In this document: positions 61,175 to 64,000 of the stretch, piece by piece
Position numbering within the stretch: the stretch's first letter is position 1
Layout: every line of letters starts with the position of its first letter
NCBI GenBank assembly: GCA_012728855.1
Contig: JAAYEH010000101.1
Coordinates: forward strand, 1-64,000
From: Rhodopirellula sp.
Lineage (GTDB): Bacteria; Planctomycetota; Planctomycetia; Pirellulales; Thermoguttaceae
Direction: 5' to 3'
Length of the DNA stretch: 64,000 nt
Notes under the pieces: model-generated
Database searches by the model: none
Told to the model about the DNA's origin: nothing
Seen by the model: only the letters and a program-made list of their open reading frames with translations
Position numbers and translations under genes: made by a program

Positions 61175-61563
61175 GCGGCAACGACAGCAGTTTCGAGGTT
61201 GACCTACGGTTGCTCTTGGCGAACGGGAAGAAGATCGAAGCCATCAAACTCTACCGAGAACGGACAGGAGCAGGTCTCGCTGAGGCGAAAGAAGCGGTGG
61301 AGGCGTTCGAGCAGGGCGAATCACTGCCGAAAACGGAAGCCCCGAGTTCAGACGTGGATCGGGAGGTCGTGTCGCTGCTGGAGCAGGGAAAGAAGATTCA
61401 GGCAATCAAGGTTTATCGAGAGCGAACCGGCGTCGGACTCAAGGAAGCCAAAGATGCAGTGGATGCCATTGCCGCCGAGCGACATATCCTCGCTCCCTCG
61501 GGATCGGGATGCTTGGGCATTGTGCTTCTCTTCTTGATGGTCGTCCTAACCTTCTATTGCTGA
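61171..61563 (+). CDS. Tandem ribosomal L7/L12 C-terminal-domain-like membrane protein
   Basis: 130 residues from ATG 61171. Two copies of the L7/L12 CTD helix-turn-helix (residues 19-44: GKKIEAIKLYRERTGAGLAEAKEAVE; residues 73-98: GKKIQAIKVYRERTGVGLKEAKDAVD) are joined by an acidic linker, and a C-terminal hydrophobic segment (LGIVLLFLMVVLTFY) probably anchors it in the membrane. It is not the ribosomal stalk protein, which has an N-terminal dimerisation domain and is soluble. Role unknown; possibly recruits GTPase factors or partners at the membrane. Confidence 0.78.
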   Translation: MSGNDSSFEVDLRLLLANGKKIEAIKLYRERTGAGLAEAKEAVEAFEQGESLPKTEAPSSDVDREVVSLLEQGKKIQAIKVYRERTGVGLKEAKDAVDAIAAERHILAPSGSGCLGIVLLFLMVVLTFYC

Positions 61564-61806
61564 GACCACAAACTGAGATCCGAGCTACGGGGCGCGACGA
61601 GGCGGGTGACGCGGCGGAGCCGGATGTAAGAGTGGTGGATACTGCGGATCTGAAGATACAGTCCACCGCCGGTGTACAACGCGTCGGCCTCTCGCCCTCG
61701 AGCGCGCAGTGGTGGATTCGGAGGATTATGCCATTTGCCTGAGGAGTCCTCACGTGGGGTGAGCACTTGGCGGCAGACAAGCTCACAGCGTCGGGAATGG
61801 TCCGGT

Positions 61807-63360
61807 TTACGGCAACTTGGGCTTTCGCGGCGTTGCGCCGTCTTCGTCCACCGGATAGACCGCTTCGTGCCGCGTGAGGGCGGCGATGAGACCTTGCATC
61901 ATGCGGCGGAGTTCCTCAGGACGCTCGGCGGCGAGGTTCCGTTGCTCGAACGGATCCTGGTCGAGATCGAAGAGCTGGTAGTGCGAGTTATCCGACACTT
62001 CGGATGGGTAATAGTGATAGATGACCTTCCAGGGCCCTTCGCGATAGCAGGTGAAGTAGTCGGTGCGGTGCGGCGCGTGCGGATAGTGCATGAGGAACGA
62101 CTCCTCGCGGCTGCTGTCGCGATTGCCGGTCAGCAGCGTATCGAGGCGCCGGCCGTCGACCGCGTAGTTCGTCGGCGACGGGATGCCGGCCAGCGCCAAT
62201 GTAGTGGGAAAGATGTCGTAAACGGCGGCCTGCTGACTCTGGATCGCGCCGGCGGCGATGGGCAGACGCTTCTGGTGCAGATTGTCCGCGGCGACTTTCG
62301 CCCAAGCGGCGATGAAGGGGACTCGCATGCCCCCCTCGTAGTGCGCGCCTTTCTTGCCCCGGAGCGGAGCGGCGCAGGCCACCTCATGCTGATGGCCCAG
62401 CGGCGCGTCGGAGCCGTTGTCGCCGAGGAAGAATACGAGCGTGTTCTCCGCAACTCCCAGCGCATCGAGATGGTCGAGCAGGTCGCCAAGCGACTTGTCC
62501 ATCCCCTCGATCAACGTGGCAAACGCCTGCGCGGGCGCAGGCTTGCCGGAGTCGCGATAGTGATCGGCGAAGCGGGGGTCGCTCTGGAACGGCGCGTGGA
62601 CCGCGTAATGCGCCAGATACAGGAAGAACGGCTTGCCGGCGTCAACGGCATCGCTGACCCCGGACTTGGCCTCGATGGAAAGCGCCTCGGTGAGGAAGGT
62701 CTCGGTGCCGTGGTATTTTTCCAGATGCGGAACAGCGCTTTGGGAGCGGCGGGTGCCTTGCCCAAAATTCTCCGTTCCGTAATAGCTGCCAGGCGCGCCG
62801 ATCGATGCGCCGCCGATATTGACGTCGAAACCGAGGTTCCGCGGATCCGCTCCTTCCGACTCGCGCGGCCCGAAATGGCCTTTTCCCACGTGGATGGTGC
62901 GATAGCCGTTGGCCCCCAGCAGCCTTGCCAGGGTCACGTCGGTCTCTTTCAATCCCTGCCAGTTCCATTGCGGCGGACCGTGCGGACCGGCGTTGTCCTT
63001 GTCCGGATTGATCCAGTTGGTGGTGCGGTGCCGCGCGGCGTTCTGGCCGGTCATGATGCAGATCCGCGTGGGCGAACAAACGCTCATCGCGTAGAAATGG
63101 TTAAAACGGACGCCTCGCGCGGCGAGCCGATCCATGTTCGGCGTGCGGTAGTAGTCGTTCAACGGATGACGCTTCGGTTGGCCGCTCGCGTCGGTCAGAA
63201 ACGGCACGGAGGTGTCCATCACCCCCATGTCGTCGACAAGAAAGATGACGATGTTGGGCGGCGGCGCGGCGGCGCGGGACGAGTCGGCTGCCAGCGCCGG
63301 GCAAAGTGAAGCGACCGACAAAACCGATAACGCCGCGAGAGTAAGGAGGGGTGTCTTCAT
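61807..63360 (-). CDS. Secreted sulfatase (formylglycine-dependent)
   Basis: 517 residues from ATG 63360. Signal peptide MKTPLLTLAALSVLSVASLCPALA. Type I sulfatase: metal Asp pair in VDDMGVMD, formylglycine motif C95-S-P-T-R in MSVCSPTRICIMTG, FFLYLAHYAVHAPFQ, VFFLGDNGSDA (metal Asp-Asn) and a C-terminal QLFDLDQDPFEQRNLA. Needs oxidation of C95 by a formylglycine-generating or radical SAM enzyme, not seen here. Removes sulfate esters from polysaccharides. The gene overlaps the next sulfatase's stop by 4 nt. Confidence 0.95.
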   Translation of the reverse strand: MKTPLLTLAALSVLSVASLCPALAADSSRAAAPPPNIVIFLVDDMGVMDTSVPFLTDASGQPKRHPLNDYYRTPNMDRLAARGVRFNHFYAMSVCSPTRICIMTGQNAARHRTTNWINPDKDNAGPHGPPQWNWQGLKETDVTLARLLGANGYRTIHVGKGHFGPRESEGADPRNLGFDVNIGGASIGAPGSYYGTENFGQGTRRSQSAVPHLEKYHGTETFLTEALSIEAKSGVSDAVDAGKPFFLYLAHYAVHAPFQSDPRFADHYRDSGKPAPAQAFATLIEGMDKSLGDLLDHLDALGVAENTLVFFLGDNGSDAPLGHQHEVACAAPLRGKKGAHYEGGMRVPFIAAWAKVAADNLHQKRLPIAAGAIQSQQAAVYDIFPTTLALAGIPSPTNYAVDGRRLDTLLTGNRDSSREESFLMHYPHAPHRTDYFTCYREGPWKVIYHYYPSEVSDNSHYQLFDLDQDPFEQRNLAAERPEELRRMMQGLIAALTRHEAVYPVDEDGATPRKPKLP

Positions 63361-64000
63361 GGCAAGGGACTCTTCGTGGTCTGCTCGAACCGCCGGTCGA
63401 GTTCGGCGGGGCGAGCGTCTTGAAACCGATCGAGCACCGCTTGAAGCCGTTTCGCTGCCGCCGCCGCGGATTTGCCTTCAAGTTGGGTGAAGTTCAACGG
63501 GCTCGTTTCATCGGGATCGGCGACCAGATCGAAAAAACGCCCGTCACGGTAGAGCTTATGCCGATGATCCCATGCGAATTCGCGCACTGTCCTATCCGCC
63601 CGCTGGCGCGGTGAATACCAGCAGTAAAGCCAGTCTCGCGGGATACCTCGCTCGCCTCGCAGTTGCGGCAGAAAACTGACGCCATCGATATCCGTGGGCA
63701 CGGCCACTCCGGCCGCCTCGCACATCGTGGGGAGAAAATCGGCAGTGCTGATCAGATCGCGGTTGACGCGGCCTTCCCGGATCTTGGCGGGCCAACTGGC
63801 GATGAAAGGGACATGCGTGCCGTGGCGGGTGGTGCTCCCCTTGCCGCCGCGATAGTCACTGCCCTGGAATCGGCTGGTCACACTGCGGTGCGTGCCGTTG
63901 TCGCCGATGAACATCAACAGCGTGTTATCGCGGATGCCCAATTCGGCCAGTTTGGCATCGACGCGGCCGACCATTTTGTCCATCCAGGCCGTCATCTCGG
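63357..64000 (-). CDS. Sulfatase, C-terminal part (cut by right edge)
   Basis: At least 213 residues at the window edge: MDKMVGRVDAKLAELGIRDNTLLMFIGDNGTHRSVTSR, GGKGSTTRHGTHVPFIASWP, DLISTADFLPTMCEAAGVAVP, KLYRDGRFFDLVADPDETSP. Typical second half of a type I sulfatase, including the metal-binding GDNG and the lysine/histidine of the active site; the CxPxR motif lies outside. The stop TGA overlaps the start ATG of the downstream sulfatase, so the two are co-translated. Confidence 0.92.
   Translation of the reverse strand, partial: EMTAWMDKMVGRVDAKLAELGIRDNTLLMFIGDNGTHRSVTSRFQGSDYRGGKGSTTRHGTHVPFIASWPAKIREGRVNRDLISTADFLPTMCEAAGVAVPTDIDGVSFLPQLRGERGIPRDWLYCWYSPRQRADRTVREFAWDHRHKLYRDGRFFDLVADPDETSPLNFTQLEGKSAAAAAKRLQAVLDRFQDARPAELDRRFEQTTKSPLP

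Noticed and set aside
61564..61806. Small minus-strand frame reading EADALYTGGG between the L7/L12-like gene and the sulfatase
   Set aside because: No ribosome-binding site or domain. It may be a dispersed intergenic repeat, but one copy in the window cannot show that.

Overview
The window is high-GC bacterial DNA that looks like a planctomycete, most likely of the Pirellulales type. This is inferred from gene content: tandem DUF1559 prepilin-like proteins, paired sulfatases, three secreted cytochrome-like proteins of the hydrazine-synthase-alpha (HZS-alpha) superfamily, Gfo/Idh/MocA oxidoreductases, an unusual sigma factor, and many secreted sugar-active proteins. I see no rRNA, tRNA or CRISPR array.

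Layout. 1-1.3 kb: an IS91-type transposase fragment running off the left edge, two palindromic repeats and a terminator, no intact gene. 1.3-9.6 kb: a broken SDR/MDR dehydrogenase scar, a GntR/FCD regulator with a visible promoter and possible operator, two large diheme HZS-alpha-like secreted proteins, and a Uma2 nuclease remnant. 9.7-12.4 kb: Tex and a receiver-only response regulator. 12.6-18.5 kb: a six-gene minus-strand operon (phosphomannose-isomerase-like cupin, TIM barrel, Gfo/Idh/MocA dehydrogenase, an unknown protein, a D-tagatose/psicose-3-epimerase-like enzyme, ScpB), divergent from a DUF4432 aldose-epimerase-like gene. 20.0-20.45 kb: a candidate noncoding RNA. 20.6-24.8 kb: an LpxL-like acyltransferase, a sigma-70 factor with an extra DNA-binding domain, and an SMP-30-like lipoprotein. 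24.8-29.9 kb (minus): HicBA, a degenerate ferredoxin piece, a small lipoprotein, two DUF1559 genes with near-identical promoters, and a NapH/NapG-like fusion. 30.2-33.5 kb: a molybdate/tungstate-type ABC transporter with a double substrate-binding protein. 33.6-41.7 kb: a DAACS symporter, a HEAT-repeat protein, two UroD-family genes (one internally deleted), L-aspartate oxidase and an SGNH esterase-like protein. 41.9-46.4 kb: a clan-A glycosidase, a Tat-exported Gfo/Idh/MocA protein and an internally deleted DUF4058-like gene. 46.5-51.1 kb (minus): a dihydroorotate-dehydrogenase-like protein coupled to pyruvate:ferredoxin oxidoreductase. 51.5-59.8 kb: a glycosidase-like protein, a secreted unknown, a ThuA remnant, a GH99/WbsX-like protein and the third HZS-alpha-like protein. 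60-64 kb: a VOC protein, a truncated SGNH gene, a double L7/L12-like protein and two overlapping sulfatases.

How it fits together. Much of the content serves uptake and breakdown of complex, often sulfated carbohydrates: sulfatases, glycosidases, SGNH esterases, sugar oxidoreductases and isomerases. PFOR, molybdate uptake and ferredoxin electron transfer stand beside it. Two themes stand out. Genes have repeatedly been reduced by internal deletion or truncation. Gene junctions carry a set of palindromic elements, one of them flanked by a 12-bp direct repeat as if it had transposed.
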